Origin: Candidatus Woesearchaeota archaeon
GTDB taxonomy: Archaea; Nanobdellota; Nanobdellia; Woesearchaeales; SKGA01
NCBI GenBank assembly: GCA_021734105.1
Contig: JAIPJP010000001.1
Coordinates: 1 to 36,602 of the forward strand
DNA: 36,602 nucleotides
Reading direction: 5' to 3'
How positions within the stretch are numbered: position 1 is the first letter of the stretch; every line of letters begins with the position of its first letter. A program made the translations under genes and the position numbers. Below the pieces are notes generated by a model that was not told the DNA's origin, ran no database searches, and was given only the letters and a program-made list of their open reading frames with translations. Positions 8,462-15,699 of the stretch are shown one piece after another.

Positions 8462-9173
8462 GAAAGCTCCTTTATGGTATGAATCACTTGGTTATGCTTA
8501 TAATCCGTTTATTATAAAGCCAGGATTTTTTGATGATGAAGTAGTTGGTTATGATAAAGAAATTGATAATCTTGTGACAAAACTAACCAGTCCTGTTATG
8601 TATTTTTTAGAAGGTGATTTTGGTCTTGGTAAAACAACAATGCTTCGTTATGTAATCAATGAGTTTGCTGGTCAGAAAAAAGTGTTATACATTAGTCGAA
8701 ATAGAAGTGATAGGGCATTTGATTATGCACAGCTTTTGAAAGGTGCAAATAAAGGACTAGGAAAACTTCTTGGTAAAAAAGCAAAAGACGTTATTCTTGT
8801 TGTTGATGAAACTGCAAAGATTAATGCTGCTGATTGTGAGCAAATTGTTGAGTATTTTGAGTCGGGTAATTTTCTTTCCGTTCTTTTTGTTGATAAATCG
8901 TTTAAAGAAGCTCGACTTTCTGATGAGATAAGAAAAATTATTGGCCAACATGTTATGTCGCTTAAGCAACTTAAAGCTGAAGATGCAATTGAGTTAGCAA
9001 GAAGTCGACTTGATGGTAATAATGATTTTATTTCTGATGCTCTTATTAAAGATGTTTTTGATAAATCAGGAAAAAACACTCGATTATTCCTTGCAGCATT
9101 AGAAGATGTATGTAGACATGCTGTTAGTACAGGTCAAAAAAAAGTCACTAAAGATGATCTAAAAGTTTTATAA
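8454..9173 (+). CDS. P-loop ATPase (paralogue B)
   Basis: A 239-residue paralogue of the preceding gene without the zinc ribbon. It shares the W-Y-x-x-L-G-Y-x-x-N-P-F-x-I-K-P entry motif (8-23), Walker A GDFGLGKT (54-61), Walker B VILVVDE (113-119), and a V-D-K-S-F-K-E-A segment matching paralogue A. Shared lines such as KLLGKKAKDVILVVDE and AIELARSRLD show a tandem duplication. I chose the ATG at 8454 because GAAGGTGA precedes it; the frame is open further upstream, but only inside paralogue A. It is two bases from the receiver gene. It may form a hetero-oligomer with paralogue A; this is inference. Confidence 0.82.
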   Translation: MSKKAPLWYESLGYAYNPFIIKPGFFDDEVVGYDKEIDNLVTKLTSPVMYFLEGDFGLGKTTMLRYVINEFAGQKKVLYISRNRSDRAFDYAQLLKGANKGLGKLLGKKAKDVILVVDETAKINAADCEQIVEYFESGNFLSVLFVDKSFKEARLSDEIRKIIGQHVMSLKQLKAEDAIELARSRLDGNNDFISDALIKDVFDKSGKNTRLFLAALEDVCRHAVSTGQKKVTKDDLKVL

Positions 9174-9175
9174 AC

Positions 9176-9592
9176 ATGAAGTCAGATAATAAAGAACCTC
9201 ATAGGGGTCAACTAGATGACATGGTGAATGATGCTTTTTCTAAAAAGAGAATTCTTATTGCAGAAGATGATGAACTTTCTAGAATGATTTTTAGTTTTCA
9301 ATTACAAGACGAGTACGATGTTTTTTTTGCTAATGATGGTAAAGCAGCAACTGATTTAGTTTTATCATATCATTATGATTTAATTATCTTAGATGAGCGT
9401 ATGCCAAAAATGAGTGGTTCTAAGGCGAATGAAGAGATTAGACAATATCAGCCAGACGTTCCTATTTTTGGTATAAGTGCATCATTTGGTGAGTTAAGTT
9501 ATTTATATGAAGTAAAAGACAAGTATGATGAAGTGCTTGCTAAACCATATGATGTGGATGTTCTTCGTAATCTAATTAGAAAATACATATAA
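9176..9592 (+). CDS. CheY-like response-regulator receiver protein
   Basis: Stand-alone phosphoacceptor domain of 138 residues. The acidic pocket E30-D31-D32, phosphoacceptor Asp73 (LIILDERMPKMSG), Ser101 and Lys123 (AKPYD) are all present, so it should be phosphorylatable. A ~22-residue N-terminal extension precedes the fold. There is no output domain. No histidine kinase, CheA or flagellar switch gene is in the window. It starts two bases after paralogue B's stop codon, so translational coupling is likely and the ATPases are the natural output partners (inference). Confidence 0.9.
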   Translation: MKSDNKEPHRGQLDDMVNDAFSKKRILIAEDDELSRMIFSFQLQDEYDVFFANDGKAATDLVLSYHYDLIILDERMPKMSGSKANEEIRQYQPDVPIFGISASFGELSYLYEVKDKYDEVLAKPYDVDVLRNLIRKYI

Positions 9593-9662
9593 TTTTTTAT
9601 TTTTTTGTTTTCTTGTTTTTTGATTTTTTTTTGTTTTTTTTGCTCAATTTTCTTGTTTTTGT
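9593..9662 (+). terminator. T-rich terminator after the ATPase-receiver operon
   Basis: About 70 bases dominated by T runs of 4-9 start at the receiver stop codon. This is typical of archaeal U-tract termination and closes the operon. Confidence 0.6.
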
Positions 9663-9815
9663 TTATATGCTGGCACCTTGACGTAACATTCATCAACAAC
9701 CGATTCAACCAGGCGCAGCCCTACAAAACGACTGTTGTCATAAAATCGTTGTTTTAGTATAATCTAGGAAAAATATCCTTTTCCCCTATTTTGAACAGGG
9801 TCCAAAAACCACTTC

Positions 9816-9825
9816 ATTTATAAAA
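9816..9825 (+). promoter_or_regulatory. TATA box for the retropepsin-like/RimK-like pair (leaderless)
   Basis: ATTTATAAAA is centred about 28 bases before the ATG at 9849, which supports that start over the upstream TTG at 9831. Small hairpins (GGAAAA/TTTTCC at 9768-9785, CCCT/AGGG near 9785-9800) lie just upstream. Confidence 0.6.
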
Positions 9826-9848
9826 GAATCTTGCTTACAAAGCAGCAG

Positions 9849-10232
9849 ATGACCTCTGCAAAAGATACTGATGATGAACAGCATATAATTGGTTTTACAG
9901 AACCTGTATTATGTACATCGAATGGTAAGCATATTCAAGTTCGAGCAAGAATTGATACTGGTGCTTCAAAAAGTTCAATTGATGAAAAACTAGCTAAAGA
10001 ATTAGGTTTAGGTCCTATTTTGGGCGAGAAAACAATTCGTAACGCGCATGGAAGTAGTTCAAGAAAATTTGTAGATGTAACTATTGAACTTGCGGGAAGA
10101 AAATTTACTGAACATTTTACTATTGCTGACAGATCAACTATGCGTTTTCCCGTACTTATTGGTCGCAATATTTTACGAAAAGGTTTTTTAATTAATCCAA
10201 AAAGAAAAGCCCGCAAGGTGCAACTGAAATGA
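9849..10232 (+). CDS. Retropepsin-like protein, RimB-type (ATP-dependent zinc protease family)
   Basis: 127-residue single-domain aspartic-protease fold. The catalytic-type motif R-A-R-I-D-T-G-A-S is at residues 32-40 (Asp36), with a second strand pair ending in FPVLIGRNILRKGFLINP. This is the family that in Proteobacteria lies next to rimK and trims or tunes glutamate tails. The gene overlaps the RimK-like ATP-grasp gene by ATGA, so the pairing is preserved here. The start at 9849 is set by the promoter spacing. The substrate in this organism is unknown. Confidence 0.85.
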   Translation: MTSAKDTDDEQHIIGFTEPVLCTSNGKHIQVRARIDTGASKSSIDEKLAKELGLGPILGEKTIRNAHGSSSRKFVDVTIELAGRKFTEHFTIADRSTMRFPVLIGRNILRKGFLINPKRKARKVQLK

Positions 10233-11323
10233 AAGCAGCATTAATTAGTTTAGAAAGTGAGTCAAGTAAATGGACGGCTGTTGCAATGGAGAAATATTTT
10301 GATGAAGTTGATTTACTTAATATTCGTCATATCGAAATTAGTATTAGTGGTAAGAAAGCAGAAATTTTATACAAAGGAACTCCTTTAGCAAGATATGATT
10401 GTATTTTTGCAAAAGGCTCGTTTCGTTACGCTAATCTTCTTAAAACATTAACGCTTCTTATTAATGGTACTGCTTATATGCCGATTAGTGATAGAGCGTT
10501 TACGTTTGCTCATGATAAACTTTTAACACAACTAGAGTTTCAAAGAAATGGTATTCCTATGCCTACAACGTATTTGGCATCAACTATTACTGCGGCACGT
10601 TCTATTCTTGAGCGACTTAATTATCCAATTATTATGAAGTTTCCTCAAGGAACAGGTGGAAAAGGTGTGCTTTTTGCTGAAAGTTTTGCATCAGCATCAT
10701 CTATTCTTGATGCGCTTTCCTCTCTTCGTCAGCCGTTTATTATTCAAGAGTTTTTAGAAACTGGTGGGCGTGATGTGCGTGCATTCGTTATTGGTGGTCA
10801 AGTTACTGCTGCTTATCAACGAAAAGCAAAGAAGAATGAAGCTCGATCAAATATTCATTCTGGTGGAACTGGTGATGTTATTGAGCTTGATGATGAAACA
10901 AAGCGTATTGCAGTAAAGGCAGCAGAAGCGCTTGGTGCAGATGTTTGTGGCGTGGATATTTTAATGACCCATAAAGGACCTATGGTTTTAGAAGTTAATT
11001 TAAGTCCTGGTTTGCAAGGCATTACTCAATACACAGGAATTGATATTGCTGATAAAATTGCAAAATATCTTGCTGACAGAACACAAGCAAAGATGAATCG
11101 CTCTCAAAAGAAAGGAGCTGATAAAGTGCTTTCGGTTATTGATAAGGCTGATAAAAAAGAAGACACGCTTATTACTTCAATTGATTTTAGAGGAAGTCGC
11201 GTTTTACTTCCTGAAATGGTTTCTAAATTAGCGAACTTTAAAGAAGATGATGACTATGAGTTTGTCGTAAAAAATAGCGAAATTTATATTAAGAAGTTTG
11301 AGATGAAAGAATATAAAGATTAG
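10229..11323 (+). CDS. RimK-like ATP-grasp ligase with C-terminal extension
   Basis: ATP-grasp enzyme of 364 residues that probably adds an amino acid (often glutamate) to a peptide or protein carboxylate. A pre-ATP domain fills residues 1-90. The grasp domain (about 95-285) includes MKFPQGTGGKGV (136-147), IIQEFLETGGRDVRAFVIGG (171-190) and the metal-binding VLEVNLSPG (253-261). Residues 290-364 are an extra lysine-rich linker and a compact segment (DFRGSRVLLPEMV...YEFVVKNSEIYIKK) that faintly resembles an AbrB-like beta hairpin. RimK, MptN/CofF and LysX are related options. Its substrate cannot be read from the sequence. Confidence 0.88.
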   Translation: MKAALISLESESSKWTAVAMEKYFDEVDLLNIRHIEISISGKKAEILYKGTPLARYDCIFAKGSFRYANLLKTLTLLINGTAYMPISDRAFTFAHDKLLTQLEFQRNGIPMPTTYLASTITAARSILERLNYPIIMKFPQGTGGKGVLFAESFASASSILDALSSLRQPFIIQEFLETGGRDVRAFVIGGQVTAAYQRKAKKNEARSNIHSGGTGDVIELDDETKRIAVKAAEALGADVCGVDILMTHKGPMVLEVNLSPGLQGITQYTGIDIADKIAKYLADRTQAKMNRSQKKGADKVLSVIDKADKKEDTLITSIDFRGSRVLLPEMVSKLANFKEDDDYEFVVKNSEIYIKKFEMKEYKD

Positions 11324-11342
11324 TTTTTAAAGAAACAAAAGT

Positions 11343-11352
11343 ATTTTTATAG
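11343..11352 (+). promoter_or_regulatory. TATA box for the 11.4-kb unknown gene (leaderless)
   Basis: ATTTTTATAG is centred about 27 bases before the ATG at 11374, and no ribosome site is present. Confidence 0.5.
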
Positions 11353-11373
11353 TATTCTTTATTTTTCTTTTTT

Positions 11374-12153
11374 ATGTCACAAGAAAAAATTGTTCCATCC
11401 CCTAATAAATATTTATCACACGGTAATATTGCTGAGATTATCGCGCTTAAAATGTATGCTCCTGCACATAAAGTTTCTGATTCTAGTTATATTCGTCAAG
11501 TTGCAGCTTCACTTTTTCTTCGTCCAGAAACTCTTGCTTATTATTGGTCTGAGGAATATACTCCTTCTAGAGAAACTAAATCGAAAATTCCTCAAAAAGA
11601 AGAAACAAAAAAAGAGTGGATACAGGATAATTTATCTTCTGTTAAATCGGGAAAAACAAAAAGGCTTCCTTCTAAAAAGAAAGAAGATACGTTACAAACC
11701 ACCTCAAAAAAACCTTATCTTGTCTCTTCACCCGAAAAAAAATCTATGTCCAAAAAAGTCAGTTTGCATTCTGACGATGATTCTATTGATGCGCTGCTCA
11801 AGAATGATGTAGAGTCAGGAGATGTTTCTGTTGCTGATATGGTTAAGCACGAGTCAAATGTATTGTCTACTCCTGAATCTGTAGATGAAACTATGGAGTT
11901 TCTTGACTATGCTCGTTTGCATGTTGCGAAAAATTATAAAACGAGTTTTCTTTTTGTATTGCGACGAGCGTATCAAGGTGTTCCTGTTAAGACTATTGTT
12001 GAAGAACTAAGCAAACAAGATTTCGGAAGATTTTCTGAGAATTATATAACATATCAACTTGAATATAAACAAAAATTATTGGGCGCATCGTCTATTGATG
12101 CTTTATACAATAAAATTTACAAAGGAATTTCCTTTTCTTCAAAAGAAAAATAA
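11374..12153 (+). CDS. Unrecognised protein with disordered charged linker
   Basis: 259 residues, family not recognised. A predicted helical N-terminal part (1-62) is followed by a Lys/Ser/Glu-rich low-complexity linker (about 63-140) and a helical C-terminal domain (about 170-255: TMEFLDYARLHVAKNYKTSFLFVLRRAYQG). Both ends resemble small helix-turn-helix-like units, but neither matches a known family by eye. Its stop codon directly abuts the stop codon of the convergent gene at 12154, leaving no intergenic base. Confidence 0.7.
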   Translation: MSQEKIVPSPNKYLSHGNIAEIIALKMYAPAHKVSDSSYIRQVAASLFLRPETLAYYWSEEYTPSRETKSKIPQKEETKKEWIQDNLSSVKSGKTKRLPSKKKEDTLQTTSKKPYLVSSPEKKSMSKKVSLHSDDDSIDALLKNDVESGDVSVADMVKHESNVLSTPESVDETMEFLDYARLHVAKNYKTSFLFVLRRAYQGVPVKTIVEELSKQDFGRFSENYITYQLEYKQKLLGASSIDALYNKIYKGISFSSKEK

Positions 12154-12723
12154 TTATTTTTCTAGAATTTTAAACTCTTGCGCTCTAAATGTTTGTATAT
12201 TAAAACCATTAATTAGATTAATGTATTTATCTTGACTATAAGGATGTTCTGCTTGTTCAAAAAGTAAGGGGAAATTATATTTCATAACAAAATTAAATAA
12301 TTTGGAGAATGTTTCTTCTATGTTGACTGGTTGTTGACTAGTATAGGTTGTGTTTAAACTTTTTTTATGCCATCCAAATATGCTTTCAAGAGCTCGTTCT
12401 AGGTATTCTGCTTCACCTTCAAACTTGTTATGTGCTACTCGCGCAATGCCATTTTCGTAGTAGATATGTTGTTTATCTTGTTCTTTTTTAGATAGATTAG
12501 TGAGTTCATCAAATGTATTAAGATAGACGCGAGTATGAATTTTGATAGTATTACTTGAAAGCGGATGTTTGTTTAGGTGATGGCGAACATAGGTTTCTAA
12601 ATTCATCAATTCTGTTTCTTTAATTTCTGTTATTCGTTTTCCTTTCTTAAGTTCTCTAATGATATCTTCTCCACTAAGGCGTGTTGCACGCATATATCGA
12701 GGATTTTTCCATCTTCTTGTCAT
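12154..12723 (-). CDS. Unrecognised protein, 189 aa
   Basis: A soluble, basic-to-neutral protein I cannot assign. It starts MTRRWKNPRY and contains the charged segment ELKKGKRITEIKETELMNLETYVRHHL, suggestive of a DNA- or RNA-binding helical unit, then aromatic residues near the C-terminus. It is convergent with the gene at 11374 with no spacer. A TATA-like ACATATAAATT (minus strand, 12744-12754) lies about 26 bases before the ATG, so the mRNA is probably leaderless. Confidence 0.7.
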   Translation of the reverse strand: MTRRWKNPRYMRATRLSGEDIIRELKKGKRITEIKETELMNLETYVRHHLNKHPLSSNTIKIHTRVYLNTFDELTNLSKKEQDKQHIYYENGIARVAHNKFEGEAEYLERALESIFGWHKKSLNTTYTSQQPVNIEETFSKLFNFVMKYNFPLLFEQAEHPYSQDKYINLINGFNIQTFRAQEFKILEK

Positions 12724-12743
12724 AAAAAAGGTAATTCTTTGAA

Positions 12744-12754
12744 AATTTATATGT
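12744..12754 (-). promoter_or_regulatory. TATA box for the 12.2-kb minus-strand gene
   Basis: ACATATAAATT on the minus strand is centred 26 bases before the ATG at 12723. Confidence 0.5.
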
Positions 12755-12825
12755 GTTTCTTTCTTTTTGACTTTGTGTGAACAAGAAGCGTGTGCTTCTT
12801 TTTAAACGATTTGTATTAAGAATAA

Positions 12826-12865
12826 GAAAAAAGTAAAAATAAAATGCTCGGAAATAAATTTCCGG
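12826..12865 (-). terminator. Hairpin plus T-tract terminating the S19e-L39e-L31e operon
   Basis: CGGAAAT pairs with ATTTCCG at 12849-12864 around two bases. On the minus strand it is followed by a T-rich tract (TTTTATTTTTACTTTTTT). It lies 30-65 bases past the L31e stop codon. Confidence 0.55.
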
Positions 12866-12891
12866 CACACTTTACAGCGAAATAAAGAAAT

Positions 12892-13575
12892 TTATTTCTT
12901 TTTGTCTTCTGCTTTAACTTCGGGCTTAACTTTTTGAGTAGCTTCCTTTTCTTCTGCCTTTGCTTCTTTTGTTACTGCTGGCTTTTCAACAGTTTTTTGT
13001 GTTTCTGCATCTGGCTTATTAGTTTTAGCTTCAGTTTGTGAAGCAACAGGCTTCTTAACAGCTTCCTGCTTTTCTGCGTTCGGCTTGTCAGTTTTTGCTT
13101 CTGCTTTAGGAGCTTCTTTTTCTACAGGAGTTGCAGGTTTAGTTTCTGTTTTTATTTCTGTTGGCTTAGTTTCAGCTGTAGTTTTTGCATTTGCTTTCGC
13201 TGGTGCTTCTTCTTTTTTGTCGCCCTTTGCGCCTTTCACTGCTGCTTGTAATTTCTCTTTAGCAGATTTTGGCTCTTCTTTTTTCTCTTGTTGTTTGAAG
13301 TCTTTGTAAGCTACACCTTCAAGTTCTGCTCGTACGACACCTTCAGCATCTTTAGTTGCAGTAATTTTTACTCGAGGGGGCGGGTTCTTAATTCCTTTTG
13401 CCCAAAGTAATTCATTAAGTTGTGCGCCTAATTTGATGTTTTCGGATTTCATATGTCGTACAAGAAATGCCCGAAGTACAGAAACAGCTTTATTAGTTCG
13501 CTTGTAACGTGGTGTTTCTGCATATCCTCGTCTAAGAGGTACGGTGTAGGTTCGTGTTAATGTTTCATCTGCCAT
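12892..13575 (-). CDS. rpl31e: Ribosomal protein L31e with long low-complexity tail
   Basis: Large-subunit protein. Residues 1-94 are a full archaeal L31e (LTRTYTVPLRRGYAETPRYKR, ELLWAKGIKNPPPRVKI). Usual archaeal length is about 80-95 residues, but here 130 more follow, made almost only of Lys, Ala, Glu, Pro, Thr and Gln. The tail contains a tandem ~23-residue repeat (EAKTDKPNAEKQ from residue 159 and EAKTNKPDAETQ from 182) that also resembles the S19e tail. A GGTGAT ribosome site overlaps the stop of L39e. It is the last gene of the operon. Confidence 0.95.
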   Translation of the reverse strand: MADETLTRTYTVPLRRGYAETPRYKRTNKAVSVLRAFLVRHMKSENIKLGAQLNELLWAKGIKNPPPRVKITATKDAEGVVRAELEGVAYKDFKQQEKKEEPKSAKEKLQAAVKGAKGDKKEEAPAKANAKTTAETKPTEIKTETKPATPVEKEAPKAEAKTDKPNAEKQEAVKKPVASQTEAKTNKPDAETQKTVEKPAVTKEAKAEEKEATQKVKPEVKAEDKKK

Positions 13576-13585
13576 AATCTATCAC

Positions 13586-13759
13586 CTATACTTTAGTTTT
13601 ACCACGTCTCCATGAACGTTTTACTTCTGTGTGTCGTCCCGGGTGGATTTTTTTATTAGATCCGTAGATCTTTGGGATTGTCCAAAATGGAGCCCATCTT
13701 GTTTGTCGTCCAAGCTTTGCAAGTCGCTTCTTTTTTGCTGGTGGAATAACTCTTGCCAT
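13586..13759 (-). CDS. rpl39e: Ribosomal protein L39e
   Basis: 57-residue basic protein read directly from the minus strand between S19e and L31e. It begins MARVIPPAKKKRLAKLGRQ and contains the family signatures TRWAPFWTIPK and RHTEVKRSWRRGKTKV. L39e lines the peptide exit tunnel. The start lies one base from the S19e stop, and the stop codon lies 11 bases before the L31e ATG, so the three genes form one operon. Archaeal L39e is normally about 50 residues. Confidence 0.95.
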   Translation of the reverse strand: MARVIPPAKKKRLAKLGRQTRWAPFWTIPKIYGSNKKIHPGRHTEVKRSWRRGKTKV

Positions 13760-13760
13760 T

Positions 13761-14417
13761 TTACTTAGCCCCTCTATCAGTTTTCTGCTTTTCTGTGTTC
13801 GGCTTATCTGCTTCAGTGTCAGGCTTTGCAGTAGTTTTCTGCTGTTCAGCTTTTACTTCTTGTTTGCTTTCTTGTTTTGCAGTTTTTTCTTCCTTTGTAG
13901 CTTCTTGCTTTTCAGCTTTGTCTTCTGCTTTTGGCTTTTCAGCTTTTGCTTCTTCTTTAGCTGGCTTTGGCGAAGGTTTAGTTACTGGTTTGCTTGTTTT
14001 GATTGCTTTGCCAACTGTTTTTGCTGCTTTTGCTAGAATGCTTATGCCTGCAGGTGTGGTGATGCGTCCTTTGTGTGTGCCAACAGTATGTTGTTTAACA
14101 AGTTTTGCTGTTTCGAGTTGTTGCAGAATTGCGCGAATTACTTTTCCGCCTGCTCGTGTAAATTTATCAGGTTTATAGCCTCTGTTTTGTCTTCCCCCGT
14201 ATCGGGTTCGAAGTTTGCTTACCCCTACTGGTCCTTCTTTATAGCACATTCGCAGAATGGATGCTGCTCGGATGTACCACCAGTCAGGATTTTTAGGCAT
14301 AGTTTCTCTATGTGGTCCTGTTTTTGCATACAGTGCCCACTCCGGCATTTCTATATGGTTTTTTAATTCAGCGCTAGCCGCAATAATGAGCTTTTGCTGA
14401 TCTATGTCGTATATCAT
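13761..14417 (-). CDS. rps19e: Ribosomal protein S19e with low-complexity tail
   Basis: Small-subunit protein, 218 residues from the start chosen here. Residues 1-138 are S19e (IYDIDQQKLIIAASAELK, PDWWYIRAASILRMCY, GVSKLRTRYGG, TPAGISILAKAAK). Residues ~139-218 are a Lys/Ala/Glu/Pro/Thr tail ending in DKPNTEKQKTDRGAK. An upstream GTG at 14474 is in frame, but the 19 residues it would add do not look like S19e and GAGGT lies between, so ATG 14417 is preferred. In many archaea pdcd5 sits between S19e and L39e; it is absent here. Confidence 0.93.
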   Translation of the reverse strand: MIYDIDQQKLIIAASAELKNHIEMPEWALYAKTGPHRETMPKNPDWWYIRAASILRMCYKEGPVGVSKLRTRYGGRQNRGYKPDKFTRAGGKVIRAILQQLETAKLVKQHTVGTHKGRITTPAGISILAKAAKTVGKAIKTSKPVTKPSPKPAKEEAKAEKPKAEDKAEKQEATKEEKTAKQESKQEVKAEQQKTTAKPDTEADKPNTEKQKTDRGAK

Positions 14418-14481
14418 TTTTGCTGTTCTTACCTCGTTTTTCAACGAACGTTGCATGTGAACTTTGTTCATCACGCAGATG

Positions 14482-14507
14482 ACGCAAATTAAAAATTATT
14501 TTTGCGT
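14482..14507. promoter_or_regulatory. Inverted repeat in the S19e leader/promoter region
   Basis: ACGCAAA and TTTGCGT flank an AT-only centre. Position relative to the S19e start (65-90 bases upstream) suits an operator or a leader hairpin. No known regulator motif is recognised. Confidence 0.35.
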
Positions 14508-14530
14508 TAGACAGAGCAAACGCGCTTCTC

Positions 14531-14563
14531 TTTATAAACAAAGTGGTTCTGTTTATAAACAAA
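14531..14563 (-). promoter_or_regulatory. Tandem TATA-like repeats of the ribosomal operon
   Basis: TTTATAAACAAA occurs twice (14531-14542 and 14552-14563), exactly 21 bases apart. On the minus strand each contains TTTATAAA preceding the S19e operon. The spacing is two helical turns. Either copy could be the TATA box. Confidence 0.45.
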
Positions 14564-14566
14564 TCC

Positions 14567-15328
14567 TTAGAATTTTACTTTCACGCCAACTGGGCAGTGA
14601 TCGCTTCCCAATACTTCTGGTAGAATAAATGCTTCTTTTACGTATTTCAAAGATTCTTTACTAGTCACAACATAATCAATACGCCAACCAATGTTGCGTG
14701 CTCGAGCGCTAAAGCGGTATGACCACCAGCTATATTCGATGGCATCGGGATGTAGCGTTCGGAATGTATCGACAAATCCTTCAGAAAGCAACTGCGTAAA
14801 AGCTCCTCGCTCTTCAAGAGTAAATCCTGGGTTGCCCATATTTGGTTTTGCATTCTTAATATCTATTTCGTTATGTGCAACATTAAGATCACCACAAATA
14901 AATATTGGTTTTATCTTGCTCATTTTTTTAGCAAACGCTCGAAGTTCTTTTTCAAACTCGAGTCGATAGTCCATGCGAAGAAGTCCGTGTTGCGCGTTTG
15001 GCGTATAAACACTTGCAACAAAGCATTGCTCAAATTCCAGCATCAACACTCTGCCTTCATCATCAAACTTCTCAATACCAATTCCTTTTATAACTGCTAG
15101 TGGTTTCTGTTTAGTATAGATGGCAACACCACTATAACCTTTCTTTTGTGCAGAGAAAAAGTATGAATAATAATCACCAATATCTGTGTGATGTTCCTCA
15201 AGGTTATCAATCTGAGCTTTCGTTTCTTGAATGCATAAAACGTCTGGATTATACTCCAACAAATACTTATCAAAACCTTTTTTAGCAACTGCCCGAAGAC
15301 CGTTCACGTTCCAAGAATGTATTTCCAT
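14567..15328 (-). CDS. xth: Exodeoxyribonuclease III (AP endonuclease)
   Basis: Base-excision-repair endonuclease/3'-5' exonuclease of 253 residues, a complete length for the family. Motifs: N7/N9 region (SWNVNGLRA), E35 (LCIQETKA), Y108 region (VYTPNAQHG), D147/N149 (CGDLNVAH), W/R region (WWSYRFSARARNIGWRIDYV) and D243/H244 (GSDHCPVG). All catalytic residues are present. A TCTTTAAAAA box at 15351-15360 lies 27 bases before the ATG, predicting a leaderless mRNA. It resembles bacterial-type ExoIII, which many archaea share. Confidence 0.96.
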   Translation of the reverse strand: MEIHSWNVNGLRAVAKKGFDKYLLEYNPDVLCIQETKAQIDNLEEHHTDIGDYYSYFFSAQKKGYSGVAIYTKQKPLAVIKGIGIEKFDDEGRVLMLEFEQCFVASVYTPNAQHGLLRMDYRLEFEKELRAFAKKMSKIKPIFICGDLNVAHNEIDIKNAKPNMGNPGFTLEERGAFTQLLSEGFVDTFRTLHPDAIEYSWWSYRFSARARNIGWRIDYVVTSKESLKYVKEAFILPEVLGSDHCPVGVKVKF

Positions 15329-15350
15329 GATAATTTGTTTGCTGGGCTGA

Positions 15351-15360
15351 TTTTTAAAGA
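15351..15360 (-). promoter_or_regulatory. TATA box for xth (leaderless)
   Basis: TCTTTAAAAA on the minus strand is centred 27 bases before the ATG at 15328. Confidence 0.5.
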
Positions 15361-15363
15361 TAT

Positions 15364-15699
15364 CTATGATTTGTCAAGTCGTGTGCTCATCTCTTTAAGT
15401 TTGTCAATAACGTGTTGTTGATTATTTTTTTTGCTCAGTTCAATGAATCGAATGATTTCATCTTGTAATGCTTTCACATCTTTGATGAGAAGAATTTTTC
15501 GAGAGTGGATAAAATAAAATCGAAATGTTTTGTATTTTTTCTCTTTGAGGATGAAATTGCCAAACGCATAGAGTAAATCTCCTTGGTAGGGGTTATCTTG
15601 TAGCGAAAGAAATAATTTTTTTATCTCGTGAAGCTCTTTTTTATTAAATTGCTTCTCGAGCTTTTTAACAAGCGTTGTATCTATTCTAACGATTACCAT
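15364..15699 (-). CDS. RelE/ParE-like toxin candidate
   Basis: 111 residues. The order of elements (a long helical hairpin, then LQDNPYQGDLLYAFG and a beta strand series KYKTFRFYFIHSRKILLI) is that of RelE/ParE-fold mRNA interferases or gyrase toxins. A helical C-terminal extension follows. It overlaps the upstream small antitoxin-like gene by 7 bases, the classic toxin-antitoxin arrangement. Catalytic residues cannot be assigned with confidence. Confidence 0.65.
   Translation of the reverse strand: MVIVRIDTTLVKKLEKQFNKKELHEIKKLFLSLQDNPYQGDLLYAFGNFILKEKKYKTFRFYFIHSRKILLIKDVKALQDEIIRFIELSKKNNQQHVIDKLKEMSTRLDKS

Noticed and set aside
10229-11323. Glutathione synthetase or tubulin-tyrosine-ligase assignment for the ATP-grasp gene
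   Set aside because: Motif spacing and the retropepsin partner match RimK-type ligases better; the substrate is left open.
13085-14178. Plus-strand Ser/Phe/Ala-rich frames opposite the L31e and S19e tails
   Set aside because: Antisense to the Lys/Ala/Glu-coding repeats; the composition follows from the complementary codons.
14415-14474. Longer S19e starting at GTG 14474
   Set aside because: The extra 19 residues do not resemble S19e, and a GAGGT site lies before the ATG at 14417.
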